Below, piece by piece: positions 15,876-23,691 of a stretch of DNA of 64,000 bases. The stretch is from positions 29,289 to 93,288 of the forward strand of contig SCNI01000012.1 of NCBI GenBank assembly GCA_005502775.1. The letters run 5' to 3'. The notes under the pieces were generated by a model. That model had not been told where the DNA came from. It ran no database searches and saw only the letters and a list, made by a program, of their open reading frames with translations. Position 1 is the stretch's first letter, and every line of letters starts with the position of its first letter. The translations under genes were made by a program, and so were the position numbers. Source of the stretch: Microbacteriaceae bacterium 3FA27C10 (lineage in GTDB: Bacteria > Actinomycetota > Actinomycetes > Actinomycetales > Microbacteriaceae).

Positions 15876-16607
15876 TCAGCTCGCGCCGGCTCCGGCGGTG
15901 GACACCCGAACACTCCCGGCGTCGGGCGTCACCTTCCAGACGCTGCCGCGGCCCACGACCTGCAGCGGACCGACGCCGACCACGAGGGCGGTGTGCTCGT
16001 CGATGGCCACGCCGCCGTCGACCGCCCCGGCCTCGGTGGCCGCGATCAAGCGCGAGATCGTGCCCCACTGGGCCGCGTGCACGTCGACCGCGAGGTCGAT
16101 CAGGCCGATACCGGCCGCGATCGTGAGCTGCTCGAGGTCTTCGTCGGCCTCTTCGGCGCCGATCTCTACCTCGTCGATCTTCCAGCCGCCCACGATCGCG
16201 CGCTCGGCGGCGATGGCTGCGCCCGCCGAGAAGCCGAGGTAGGGCACACCGGAGGCCACAAGTCGCCGGATCTCGCCGAACGCCGGTTCGAGCGAGGTGC
16301 GGTAGGCGGGAGTCAGCCCGCCCCAGACCAGGATGCCGTCGACGTCGGCGAACCTCTCCGGGCCGATGGGCGCGTTCTCCGGCGCGAGCACGGGCACCGG
16401 AACGAACTTGGCCAGCTGCTCGAAGGCGGCGACGAGTTCGGCGTAGCGCTCCGGGGCGTCGCCGTCGCGCACGAGCACGATGGCGAGGCGGGAGCCCTCG
16501 AGCACTCCGGCCGCTTCGGCGCGGGCGACGAGTTCGTCGAAGAAGAGGCGGTAGACCGCACCGTCGTCTTCGATCGGCCAGCCGCCGCCGACCAGATGGA
16601 TGCTCAC
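15876..16607 (-). CDS. type 1 glutamine amidotransferase-like / peptidase S51 (PepE-cyanophycinase) family protein
   Basis: The 243-residue protein starts with IHLVGGGWP and carries the nucleophile elbow [15 protein letters not shown] with Ser127. This is the S51 serine-peptidase signature seen in dipeptidase E and cyanophycinase, which are built on the glutamine amidotransferase fold. No cyanophycin synthetase is nearby, so the substrate is open. The GTG at 16607 overlaps the stop of the phosphoribosyltransferase gene as GTGA. An in-frame ATG 39 nt upstream would invade that gene and lies before the conserved start. Confidence 0.82.
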   Translation of the reverse strand: MSIHLVGGGWPIEDDGAVYRLFFDELVARAEAAGVLEGSRLAIVLVRDGDAPERYAELVAAFEQLAKFVPVPVLAPENAPIGPERFADVDGILVWGGLTPAYRTSLEPAFGEIRRLVASGVPYLGFSAGAAIAAERAIVGGWKIDEVEIGAEEADEDLEQLTIAAGIGLIDLAVDVHAAQWGTISRLIAATEAGAVDGGVAIDEHTALVVGVGPLQVVGRGSVWKVTPDAGSVRVSTAGAGAS

Positions 16608-17119
16608 GCGGCGTCGGTTTCGCTGACCGGCGGGTGCGCTGACCACGGGAAGACGATCCAGCGGTCGGTGGTCTTCCAGTGGAAGTCGGGGGCGATCACG
16701 GAGCGGGGCTTGATGTAGAGGGTGGCCGAGCGCACGGTGATGTCGACCTTCTCGAGCAGCTCCACCACGAGGGCCAGCGTGCGGCCGGAGTCGGCCACGT
16801 CGTCGACGAGCAGCACGTTCTTGCCGATCAGCGGCTCGTTGTCGAGCAGCGGCGGCAGGATGATGGGCTCGGGCAGGGTCTCCTCGATGTCGGAGTAGAA
16901 CTCCACGTTGAGGCTGCCGCAGCTCTTCACGCCGAGGGCGTAGGCCAGCGCGCCTCCCGGGATGAGGCCGCCGCGGGCGATCGCGATCACGAAATCGGGC
17001 TTGAACCCCGACTCCACGATGTCGCGCGCGAGCGAGCGGGAGGCGTCGCCGAACTCGAGCCAGCCGAGCACCTCGCGTTCCGGAGTAGCAACGGGCTCTA
17101 GGTCTACGCTCGAATTCAT
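16604..17119 (-). CDS. phosphoribosyltransferase (type I, xanthine/hypoxanthine-guanine-like)
   Basis: The 171-residue protein has the type I PRPP-binding loop [14 protein letters not shown] (102-115) preceded by [21 protein letters not shown]. It transfers phosphoribose to or from a base; its length and motifs resemble the COG2236 purine-type transferases rather than Upp or PyrE. The reading frame continues far upstream, but the ATG at 17119 stands 7 nt after TAGCCT and fits the conserved start. It is the first gene of a three-gene unit with the S51-like protein and ung. Confidence 0.88.
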   Translation of the reverse strand: MNSSVDLEPVATPEREVLGWLEFGDASRSLARDIVESGFKPDFVIAIARGGLIPGGALAYALGVKSCGSLNVEFYSDIEETLPEPIILPPLLDNEPLIGKNVLLVDDVADSGRTLALVVELLEKVDITVRSATLYIKPRSVIAPDFHWKTTDRWIVFPWSAHPPVSETDAA

Positions 17120-17126
17120 GGAGGCA

Positions 17127-17132
17127 AGGCTA
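17127..17132 (-). promoter_or_regulatory. -10 hexamer of the phosphoribosyltransferase gene (leaderless type)
   Basis: TAGCCT on the minus strand ends 7 nt before the ATG at 17119. It is back to back with the MFS promoter. Confidence 0.5.
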
Positions 17133-17164
17133 CCGGAATCCGTGCCCGCCTCCGAGACGCGGGA

Positions 17165-17170
17165 TAGCAT
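17165..17170 (+). promoter_or_regulatory. -10 hexamer of the MFS gene (leaderless type)
   Basis: TAGCAT ends 6 nt before the ATG at 17177, with no ribosome site between. Confidence 0.5.
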
Positions 17171-17176
17171 CCGTTC

Positions 17177-18661
17177 ATGACTTCGACGACGCCCCGCGTG
17201 CCGGGCTTCCGATCCGGCGCGATCGGCGTCACCGCCTCCCTGATCGGGTTCCTGTTCCTCGTGGAGATCACGAGCGGCATCCTCCAGGGCTACTACGTGC
17301 CGCTCATCCCCGACCTGGTGAAGCACCTCGGCATCCACGACGCCGACTTCAACTGGTTCGAAGCCGCGCAGCTGCTGCTCTCGGCGATCGTGGTGCCCGT
17401 CCTGGCGAAGCTCGGCGACATGATGGGCCACAGGCGCATCCTCCTGATCGCCACCGTGGTGACGGCCGGAGCGAGCTGGTGGCTCGTGGCGGCCGGAGAC
17501 TTCACGAGCTTCCTCATCGCCTGGGCCCTGCAGGGCTTCTACGTGGTGTGGCTGCCGCTCGAGGTGGCGCTGATCTTCGACCGCGGCCGGCGCACCGGGC
17601 GCGCGGCCTCGCAGACCCGGCGGGCCGCGGGCCTGCTCGTGGTCGCGCTCGAAGCGGGCGCCATCATCGGTGCGCTCGCGAGCGGCGTGGTGTTCGGCGC
17701 CCTCGGGGAGAACGTGCCGCTCACCATGGCGGTGCCCGCCGTGGCCGTGACGCTGGTCTTCTTCGCCATCCTCTTCGGGGTGCCGGAGTCGACGCCGCAG
17801 GCGGGGCGCAAGCTCGACATCGTCGGCTTCACGATGCTCACCTTCGCCCTCCTGCTGATCACGAGCGGGCTCACCTTCCTGCGCATCAACGGGCCCGGAA
17901 CCTGGTGGGTGTGGGCGCTGGTGGCGCTCGGCGTGCTCGCGTTCCTGCCATTCGGTCGCTGGGAGCTGCGCCAGCCGGATCCGGCGATCGATCTGCGCGT
18001 GCTCCGTCAGCCGACCATGTGGCCCGTGCAGGTGACCGCCGGGCTCATCGGCATCAGCCTGCTCGGCGCGCAGGCGCCGCTCAGCACTTTCGCGGGCACC
18101 GACCCGGTGAACGGCTACGGGCTGGGGCTCGGGGCCACGAGCCGGAGCATCCTGATCGGCGTCTACCTCATCTCGATGATCGTGGGTGCGCTGCTGTTCC
18201 CACTGTTCTCGCGGCTGGCGAGTCCGCGCGTCGCGCTCATCGGAGCCACGATCCTCGTGGCCGTTGGCTACGCGATGTTCCTGCCGTTCCACCAGGAGAC
18301 CTGGCAGGTGTTCGTCAACATGTTCATCGCCGGACTCGGCTCCGGAGCCCTCGTGGGCGCGCTGCCGGCCGCGGCCGCGGCCGCTGCGCCGATCGGGCAG
18401 ACAGGCATCGCCGCCGGGCTCACCAACACCACCAAGACCATCGGCGGCTCGTTCGCCTCGGCGGTGTTCGGCGTGGTGCTGTTCCAGGGGGCGTCCCAGG
18501 CCGTGACGGCCACGGCCTCGAGCCTCTCCGGTTACATGACGGTGTGGGCCATCTGCGCCGGTGGCGCGGTGGTGGCCGCTGTGCTGCTGTTCTTCGTGCC
18601 GAAGCTCGCCTTCGCGGATGCGGCGGTGCCGCTCGAGGAGCCGGCCGCCGCCGCGCGGTAG
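17177..18661 (+). CDS. MFS transporter, probably 14-helix drug/H+ antiporter type
   Basis: The 494-residue membrane protein has about 14 hydrophobic segments and the MFS motif A variant LAKLGDMMGHRRIL between helices 2 and 3. Its length, the central pair of extra helices (about 215-265) and the GLTNTTKTIGGSFASAVFG segment fit the DHA2 exporter family. The substrate is unknown. It is divergent from the phosphoribosyltransferase gene across only 57 bp, so both promoters share a compact region. Confidence 0.88.
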   Translation: MTSTTPRVPGFRSGAIGVTASLIGFLFLVEITSGILQGYYVPLIPDLVKHLGIHDADFNWFEAAQLLLSAIVVPVLAKLGDMMGHRRILLIATVVTAGASWWLVAAGDFTSFLIAWALQGFYVVWLPLEVALIFDRGRRTGRAASQTRRAAGLLVVALEAGAIIGALASGVVFGALGENVPLTMAVPAVAVTLVFFAILFGVPESTPQAGRKLDIVGFTMLTFALLLITSGLTFLRINGPGTWWVWALVALGVLAFLPFGRWELRQPDPAIDLRVLRQPTMWPVQVTAGLIGISLLGAQAPLSTFAGTDPVNGYGLGLGATSRSILIGVYLISMIVGALLFPLFSRLASPRVALIGATILVAVGYAMFLPFHQETWQVFVNMFIAGLGSGALVGALPAAAAAAAPIGQTGIAAGLTNTTKTIGGSFASAVFGVVLFQGASQAVTATASSLSGYMTVWAICAGGAVVAAVLLFFVPKLAFADAAVPLEEPAAAAR

Positions 18662-18679
18662 CCGGCTCCTCGCCGCGGA

Positions 18680-19462
18680 CTACTCCGTCTCGGGGGAACG
18701 CACCACGAGCGGACCGCGCGCCACCTTGTACACCGAGGACTGCGCCACGGGCTTGATCACCACGAGGTCCAGGCTCACGTGCGGCGGCATGCCGAGCATC
18801 GCCACGATCGTGGCGGCCACGTCGTCGGCGGAGAGCGGATCGGGCACGTTCTCGTAGACCGAGTCGGCACGGCCCGCGTCGCCGCGGAAGCGGTTGAGCG
18901 AGAACTCCTCGGTCTTCACCATGCCCGGCGCGATCTCGAGCACGCGGATCGGCTCGCCGCTCAGCTCCAGGCGCAGCACCTCGATCATCGAGTGCACCGC
19001 GAACTTGGCCGCGTTGTAGCCGCCGCCGCCCTCGTAGGAGTAGTGCCCGGCGGTCGAGGAGACGGTGAGGATGTCGGCGGAACCGCCCGGCTCGACCGAG
19101 GCGCGCAGCAGCGGCAGCAGCGCGCTCGTCACCCGCTTCACGGCGAGCACGTTGATGTCGTACATCCACTGCCAGTCGTCGATCGACCCGTGCTCGACCG
19201 TGTCGAGACCCATGGCGCCGCCCGCATTGTTCACGAGGGCGCCGACCCCGCCGGTGCGGGCGAGGAAGTCATGCAGCGCGTCGACGTCGGCCTGCTTCGT
19301 GAGGTCGGCGGCGAACACCTCCGCCCCGGTCTCGGCGGCGAGCTCCGCGAGGCGGTCGGCCCGGCGGGCGACGCCCACCACGCTCCAGCCCTGCTCCCGG
19401 AGGGCGCGCACCGTCGCCGCCCCGATTCCCGAACTCGCCCCTGTCACAACCGCGCGTTTCAT
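18680..19462 (-). CDS. short-chain dehydrogenase/reductase (SDR)
   Basis: The 260-residue protein is a classical SDR: cofactor motif TGASSGIG near the start, Arg residues (VARRADR) after strand 2 that suggest NADP(H), NNAG in ALVNNAGGAMG, and the catalytic Ser-Tyr-x3-Lys in VSSTAGHYSYEGGGGYNAAKF. The substrate cannot be predicted. The ATG at 19462 follows a GAAGGG ribosome site by 6 nt; an upstream extension of the frame lacks SDR sequence. Confidence 0.92.
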   Translation of the reverse strand: MKRAVVTGASSGIGAATVRALREQGWSVVGVARRADRLAELAAETGAEVFAADLTKQADVDALHDFLARTGGVGALVNNAGGAMGLDTVEHGSIDDWQWMYDINVLAVKRVTSALLPLLRASVEPGGSADILTVSSTAGHYSYEGGGGYNAAKFAVHSMIEVLRLELSGEPIRVLEIAPGMVKTEEFSLNRFRGDAGRADSVYENVPDPLSADDVAATIVAMLGMPPHVSLDLVVIKPVAQSSVYKVARGPLVVRSPETE

Positions 19463-19569
19463 CCGCTGCCCTTCACGACCGGGACCACCCCGGTCCCTTC
19501 CGTCCTCCAACGGTAACGGGCCGCGAGGGGTGCTCGAGACCGCCCTGTTACGCCCCGTGTCCGCCGCGA

Positions 19570-19598
19570 TTGACCGCGGAGACGGCGCTCTCTACTCT
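19570..19598 (+). promoter_or_regulatory. sigma-70-type promoter of metY
   Basis: TTGACC (19570-19575) and TACTCT (19593-19598) are separated by 17 bp, the best housekeeping promoter in the window. It gives a leader of roughly 33 nt. No SAM riboswitch fold is visible. Confidence 0.6.
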
Positions 19599-19637
19599 TC
19601 CAAACAGTCCAATCCCCCGAGTTTCAGGAAGAAGTCC

Positions 19638-20963
19638 ATGAGCGAGAACGCCGCGAACTGGAAGTTCGAGACCAAGCAGATCCACACCGGCGCACAGCCC
19701 GACCCCACCACCAACGCGCGGGCCACGCCGATCTACCAGACCACGTCGTATGTGTTCAACAACGCCGACCACGCGAAGAACCTCTTCGCGCTGGCCGAGT
19801 TCGGCAACATCTACACGCGCATCCACAACCCCACGCAGGACGTCGTCGAGCAGCGCGTCGCCGCGCTCGAAGGCGGAACAGCAGCGCTGCTGGTCGCCTC
19901 GGGTCAGGCCGCCGAGACCTTCGCCGTGCTCAACATCGCCGAGGCCGGCGACCACATCGTGTCGTCGTCGTCGATCTACGGCGGAACCTACAACCTCTTC
20001 AAGTACACCCTCGCGAAGCTCGGCATCGAGACCACCTTCGTGGAGAACCAGGACGACGCCGAGGAGTGGCGCCGCGCAGTGCGCCCGAACACGAAGCTCT
20101 TCTTCGCCGAGACCATCGGAAACCCGAAGATCAACATCCTCGACATCGGTCTCGTCTCCGGGGTCGCGCACGAGGCCGGCGTGCCGCTCATCGTCGACAA
20201 CACGATCGCGACGCCGTACCTCATCCGTCCCTTCGAGCACGGCGCCGACATCGTGGTGCACTCGGCCACGAAGTTCCTCGGCGGCCACGGCACGGTCATC
20301 GGCGGCATCATCGTCGACGGCGGGAAGTTCGAGTGGTCGAAGAACGTCGAGAAGTTCCCCGGACTCACCGAGCCCGACCCCTCGTACCACGGGGTGAGCT
20401 ACACGGGCGCCCTGGGCGACCCGATCGCCTACATCATCAAGGCGCGCGTGCAGCTGCTTCGCGACCTCGGTGCGGCGATCGCCCCGGCCAGCGCCTGGCA
20501 GCTCATCCAGGGCATCGAGACGCTGTCGCTGCGCATCGAGCGCCACGTGCAGAACGCGCAGGAGATCGCCGAGTGGCTCGACAACCACGAGGACGTTGCC
20601 ACGGTGTACTACGCGGGCCTGCCGTCGAGCCCCTGGTACGGAGCCGCCAACAAGTACGCACCCAAGGGCGTCGGCGCGGTGCTGAGCTTCGAGCTCAAGG
20701 GCGGCGTGGATGCCGGTCGCACCTTCGTGGAGAGCCTGTCGCTGTTCAGCCACCTGGCGAACATCGGCGACGTGCGCTCGCTCGTCATCCACCCGGCCTC
20801 GACCACGCACTCGCAGCTCACCCCCGAGCAGCAGCTGACCACGGGCGTCACCCCGGGTCTCGTGCGCCTCTCCGTGGGCCTCGAGAACATCGACGACCTG
20901 AAGGCCGACCTCGAATCCGGCCTCGCGGCCGCCCGCGACACGGTGAAGGCGAACGCCATCTAA
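19638..20963 (+). CDS. metY: O-acetylhomoserine aminocarboxypropyltransferase (O-acetylhomoserine sulfhydrylase)
   Basis: The 441-residue PLP enzyme makes homocysteine from O-acetylhomoserine and sulfide. It starts with FETKQIHTGAQPDPTTNARATPIYQTTSYVF, typical for MetY, has GNIYTRIHNPTQ, the VDNTIATPYL aspartate region, and the PLP lysine K212 in VVHSATKFLGGHG. The length and the long central insertion (about 230-265) separate it from the shorter cystathionine gamma-synthases. AGGAAG precedes the ATG. It is followed by metX, which makes its substrate. Confidence 0.96.
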   Translation: MSENAANWKFETKQIHTGAQPDPTTNARATPIYQTTSYVFNNADHAKNLFALAEFGNIYTRIHNPTQDVVEQRVAALEGGTAALLVASGQAAETFAVLNIAEAGDHIVSSSSIYGGTYNLFKYTLAKLGIETTFVENQDDAEEWRRAVRPNTKLFFAETIGNPKINILDIGLVSGVAHEAGVPLIVDNTIATPYLIRPFEHGADIVVHSATKFLGGHGTVIGGIIVDGGKFEWSKNVEKFPGLTEPDPSYHGVSYTGALGDPIAYIIKARVQLLRDLGAAIAPASAWQLIQGIETLSLRIERHVQNAQEIAEWLDNHEDVATVYYAGLPSSPWYGAANKYAPKGVGAVLSFELKGGVDAGRTFVESLSLFSHLANIGDVRSLVIHPASTTHSQLTPEQQLTTGVTPGLVRLSVGLENIDDLKADLESGLAAARDTVKANAI

Positions 20964-21047
20964 TTACTGCGCGGCCGCCTCTGCGGCGCAGGCGACATGT
21001 TCCCGTGCGGTCGCTGGCGCGGCCGCGCGGTCACCTTGGGTCGTCGA

Positions 21048-21086
21048 GAAGGGCCTGTTGCGTAACATTCACGCAGCAGGCCCTTC
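21048..21086 (+). terminator. strong hairpin between metY and metX
   Basis: A 16-bp stem (21048-21063 with 21071-21086, one G-U wobble) closes a 7-nt loop. It ends 22 nt before the metX ATG and is followed by a T-containing stretch (CGTTCG) rather than a clean U tract. It could terminate metY messages or work as an attenuator or processing site that sets the metY to metX ratio. Confidence 0.6.
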
Positions 21087-21108
21087 GTTCGTCCACAATG
21101 GAGGAACG

Positions 21109-22314
21109 ATGGATTGGCAGACGAATGAGGACACGGTTCCGAGCGGGTTCATCACCGAGGCGCAGATCCGCTCTGTGCTCGGCAAGCCACCGGCCTCCGG
21201 GGCCTGGCGCGAGGGCGACCCGGTGGGGCGGCGGCGCTTCGCGGACATCGGCGACTTCGCCTTCGAGAGCGGCCAGGTGTTGCCCAAGGTGCGCTTCGCC
21301 TACGAGACCTACGGCACCCTCTCCCCCGCCCGCGACAACGCGATCCTGGTGCTGCACGCCCTCACCGGCGACAGCAACCTGAACCACCCGGCCGAGCCGG
21401 GGCATCCGACCGACGGCTGGTGGCCCGGCCTCGTCGGCCCCGGCCTGCCGATCGACACCGACCGCTGGTTCGTGGTGGCGCCGAACATGCTCGGCGGCTG
21501 CCAGGGCACGACAGGTCCCTCCTCCACCGCCCCCGACGGGCTCGAGTGGGGCCCGCGCTTCCCCTTCACCACGATCGCCGACCAGGTGCGGGCCGAGCAC
21601 GAGCTCACCGAGTGTCGCGGCATCGAGCGCTGGTTCGCCGTGATCGGCGGCTCGATGGGCGGCATGCAGGCCCTGGAGTGGGCGGTCGCCTACCCGGATG
21701 CGGTCGAGCGGCTCGCCGTCATCGCCGCGCCGGCCCTGAGCTCGGCCGACCAGATCGCGCTGAACTCGGTGCAGGTGCAGGCCATCCGGGCCGATCCGCT
21801 GTTCCACGGCGGCGACTACTACGACGCCCCCGACGGCGAAGGTCCGCACCAGGGCCTCGCGCTCGCCCGGCGCATGGCGTTGCTGAACTACCGCAGCCCC
21901 TCCGAGCTCAACGACCGCTTCCAGCGCAGCTGGCAGAGCGGCATCAGCCCGCTCGGCGGCGGGGGGCGTTTCGCCGTGGAGTCCTACCTCGACTTCCACG
22001 GCAACAAGTTCACCCGGCGCTTCGACGCGAACACCTACATCACGCTCGTGGAGGCCATGAACTCCCACGACATCGGCCGGGGCCGGGCCGGCGTGGTGTC
22101 CGCACTCGAGTCGGTGACCGCGCGCAGCCTCGTCGTCGGCATCGACAGCGACCGCCTGTTCCCGGTGGCCGACCAGGAGTTCATCGCGGCGCACCTGCCC
22201 GACACGCTCGACGGCACGGATCCGGTGGTCATCGAGTCGAAGTTCGGCCACGACGGGTTCCTGATCGAGTTCGACATCGTGGGCCGCGAGATCGCGCGGC
22301 TGCTGGCGGAGTGA
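21109..22314 (+). CDS. metX: homoserine O-acetyltransferase
   Basis: The 401-residue alpha/beta hydrolase acetylates homoserine with acetyl-CoA, the first committed step of methionine synthesis. The family signature NMLGGCQGTTGPSS is present. The nucleophile is Ser182 (GGSMGGMQ), with Asp348 (GIDSDRLFP) and His381 (FGHDGFL) completing the triad. The frame extends upstream through the hairpin, but the ATG at 21109 has a perfect GGAGG 5 nt before it. It forms a functional unit with metY. Confidence 0.97.
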   Translation: MDWQTNEDTVPSGFITEAQIRSVLGKPPASGAWREGDPVGRRRFADIGDFAFESGQVLPKVRFAYETYGTLSPARDNAILVLHALTGDSNLNHPAEPGHPTDGWWPGLVGPGLPIDTDRWFVVAPNMLGGCQGTTGPSSTAPDGLEWGPRFPFTTIADQVRAEHELTECRGIERWFAVIGGSMGGMQALEWAVAYPDAVERLAVIAAPALSSADQIALNSVQVQAIRADPLFHGGDYYDAPDGEGPHQGLALARRMALLNYRSPSELNDRFQRSWQSGISPLGGGGRFAVESYLDFHGNKFTRRFDANTYITLVEAMNSHDIGRGRAGVVSALESVTARSLVVGIDSDRLFPVADQEFIAAHLPDTLDGTDPVVIESKFGHDGFLIEFDIVGREIARLLAE

Positions 22315-22363
22315 CGAGCCGCACCACGAGCCGCGGAGACCGGCCGGTTCAAGAAGTGCGGCC

Positions 22364-22390
22364 GGGGAACCGCCTTGCCAACGGTTCCCC
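22364..22390 (+). terminator. terminator-like hairpin after metX
   Basis: A perfect 9-bp stem GGGGAACCG/CGGTTCCCC with a 9-nt loop lies 50 nt after the metX stop. It is followed by a short mixed C/T stretch. Confidence 0.55.
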
Positions 22391-22474
22391 TGCCAATTCC
22401 CCCCAGGTCTGAACCCAGGCTAGCGACAGCTGTCGACGGACACCCGCCCCAGTTCAGGGGACACGATGCGCCTG

Positions 22475-22480
22475 TATCAT
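22475..22480 (+). promoter_or_regulatory. -10 hexamer before the histidine kinase unit
   Basis: TATCAT ends 6 nt before a GTG (22487) that opens a 13-codon micro-ORF. The spacing matches the leaderless starts elsewhere in the window. Confidence 0.5.
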
Positions 22481-22486
22481 TCTCCT

Positions 22487-22528
22487 GTGCATCCGCTTCG
22501 GAGTCCCGCCCTCGCCGGACGTCGCTGA
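22487..22528 (+). CDS. predicted leaderless micro-ORF (13 codons) coupled to the histidine kinase gene
   Basis: GTG-CAT-CCG-CTT and nine further codons encode VHPLRSPALAGRR. The TGA stop shares its A with the ATG of the histidine kinase (TGATG). The kinase start has no Shine-Dalgarno sequence. Ribosomes loading on the leaderless GTG could terminate and restart on the kinase ATG. The peptide itself may not matter. This is read from sequence only. Confidence 0.4.
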   Translation: MHPLRSPALAGRR

Positions 22529-23691
22529 TGCCCCGTTCCGCGCGGGAGCGCCGCAAGCTCCTCAGCCGCTCCGCCCGAAACCTCGGCACCACCTTCACCA
22601 CCGCCGCGATCGTCTGCATCGCCGTGCCGAACCTCGGGCATCCGGAGCGCTACCTGCCGAGCCTCGTCCTGATGGCCCTCACCATCGTCGCCTTCTACTT
22701 CGTGGGCGAATCGCGTTCCTGGCCCTGGGCGGCGGCCACCTACCTCCTGGCGCTCTCGGCGATCGGCGCCTTCCTGCTGCCGGGCACCGAACCGCCGAAC
22801 GTCGAGACCACGAACGGCATCGTGCTCTTCGCGTCGACGGCGTTCCCCTCGCTCATCGCCGCCGTGGTCGCCTCCACCCGCACGGGCTGGCTGGTCGTCG
22901 CCGCCTACCTCCCGGTGCTCGTGCTCACCGTGCTCGTGACCTGGGGCGTCGGCCACTCGGTGTTCGTCGTGCTGTCGCTGCTGGTGGGCTGGCTCTCGCT
23001 CTTCGTGGCGGCCGCCTGGCTCGCGGCCAGCCTCGCCCGCGCGTTCAGCGGCATGGCGCGCCTCGGCCGCGCCCACGCGCTCGAACGGCAGGCGAGCGAG
23101 CTCGAGGCGCAGCGCCGGCACGGGGCCCGCCTGCTTCACGACACGGTGCTCGCCACCCTCACCCTGCTCGCGCACTCCGGCATCGGAGTGAACCCCGACG
23201 CCCTGCGCAACCAGGCCGGGGAAGACGCGCGCCTGCTGCGCCAGCTGCGGCTCGGGGGGACCCCGATGCCCCGCTCCTCGGGCGGCTACACGCTCGAGCC
23301 GGTGGAGACGAGCGATCTCGGTCACACCCTCGAGTCGGTGAAGCAGCGGTTCGGCCGCATGGGCCTGCACGTGGCCTGGCACGGCGCGGGCCAGATCCTG
23401 CTGCCGAGCCACGTGCTCGACGCCTTCCTGCTCTCGCTCTCCGAATGCCTCGAGAACGTGCGACGCCACGCGGGCGTCGGCTCCGCCGACGTCACGATCA
23501 CCGAGGACGACACCACCGTGCGGGCCATGGTCACCGACTCCGGCGTGGGCTTCGATCTCGAGGCCGTCGACGTGGGTCGGCTGGGCCTGGCCGAATCGGT
23601 GATCGCGCGCATCCGCGACGTGGGCGGCAAGGTGCGCCTGTTCTCGGCGCCGGGCTCCGGCACCACGGTCGTGCTCGAGGTGCCCAAGTGA
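22528..23691 (+). CDS. membrane sensor histidine kinase (HisKA_3-type, NarL/DesK class)
   Basis: The 387-residue protein has four to five membrane spans between residues 20 and 172. A short coiled linker (ARLGRAHALERQASELEAQRRHGA) leads to the phosphoacceptor His204 in ARLLHDTVLATLTLL, and then a HATPase_c domain follows: N box LSECLENVRRHAG, G1 box VTDSGVGFD and G2 box GSGTTVVLEVP. The signal sensed is unknown; there is no extracytoplasmic domain, so it may sense the membrane itself. The first gene of a three-gene overlapping unit, it hands over to the next by GTGA. Confidence 0.88.
   Translation: MPRSARERRKLLSRSARNLGTTFTTAAIVCIAVPNLGHPERYLPSLVLMALTIVAFYFVGESRSWPWAAATYLLALSAIGAFLLPGTEPPNVETTNGIVLFASTAFPSLIAAVVASTRTGWLVVAAYLPVLVLTVLVTWGVGHSVFVVLSLLVGWLSLFVAAAWLAASLARAFSGMARLGRAHALERQASELEAQRRHGARLLHDTVLATLTLLAHSGIGVNPDALRNQAGEDARLLRQLRLGGTPMPRSSGGYTLEPVETSDLGHTLESVKQRFGRMGLHVAWHGAGQILLPSHVLDAFLLSLSECLENVRRHAGVGSADVTITEDDTTVRAMVTDSGVGFDLEAVDVGRLGLAESVIARIRDVGGKVRLFSAPGSGTTVVLEVPK

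Noticed and set aside
16604..18292. 562-residue frame that would extend the phosphoribosyltransferase
   Set aside because: The extra 390 residues are antisense to the MFS gene and of shadow composition. A -10 box precedes the ATG at 17119.
19512..19637. SAM riboswitch or other RNA switch before metY
   Set aside because: I could not draw a SAM-I, SAM-II or SAM-IV core. The region holds a plain TTGACC/TACTCT promoter and a short leader with AGGAAG. An imperfect GTAAC/GTTAC pair is too weak to call.
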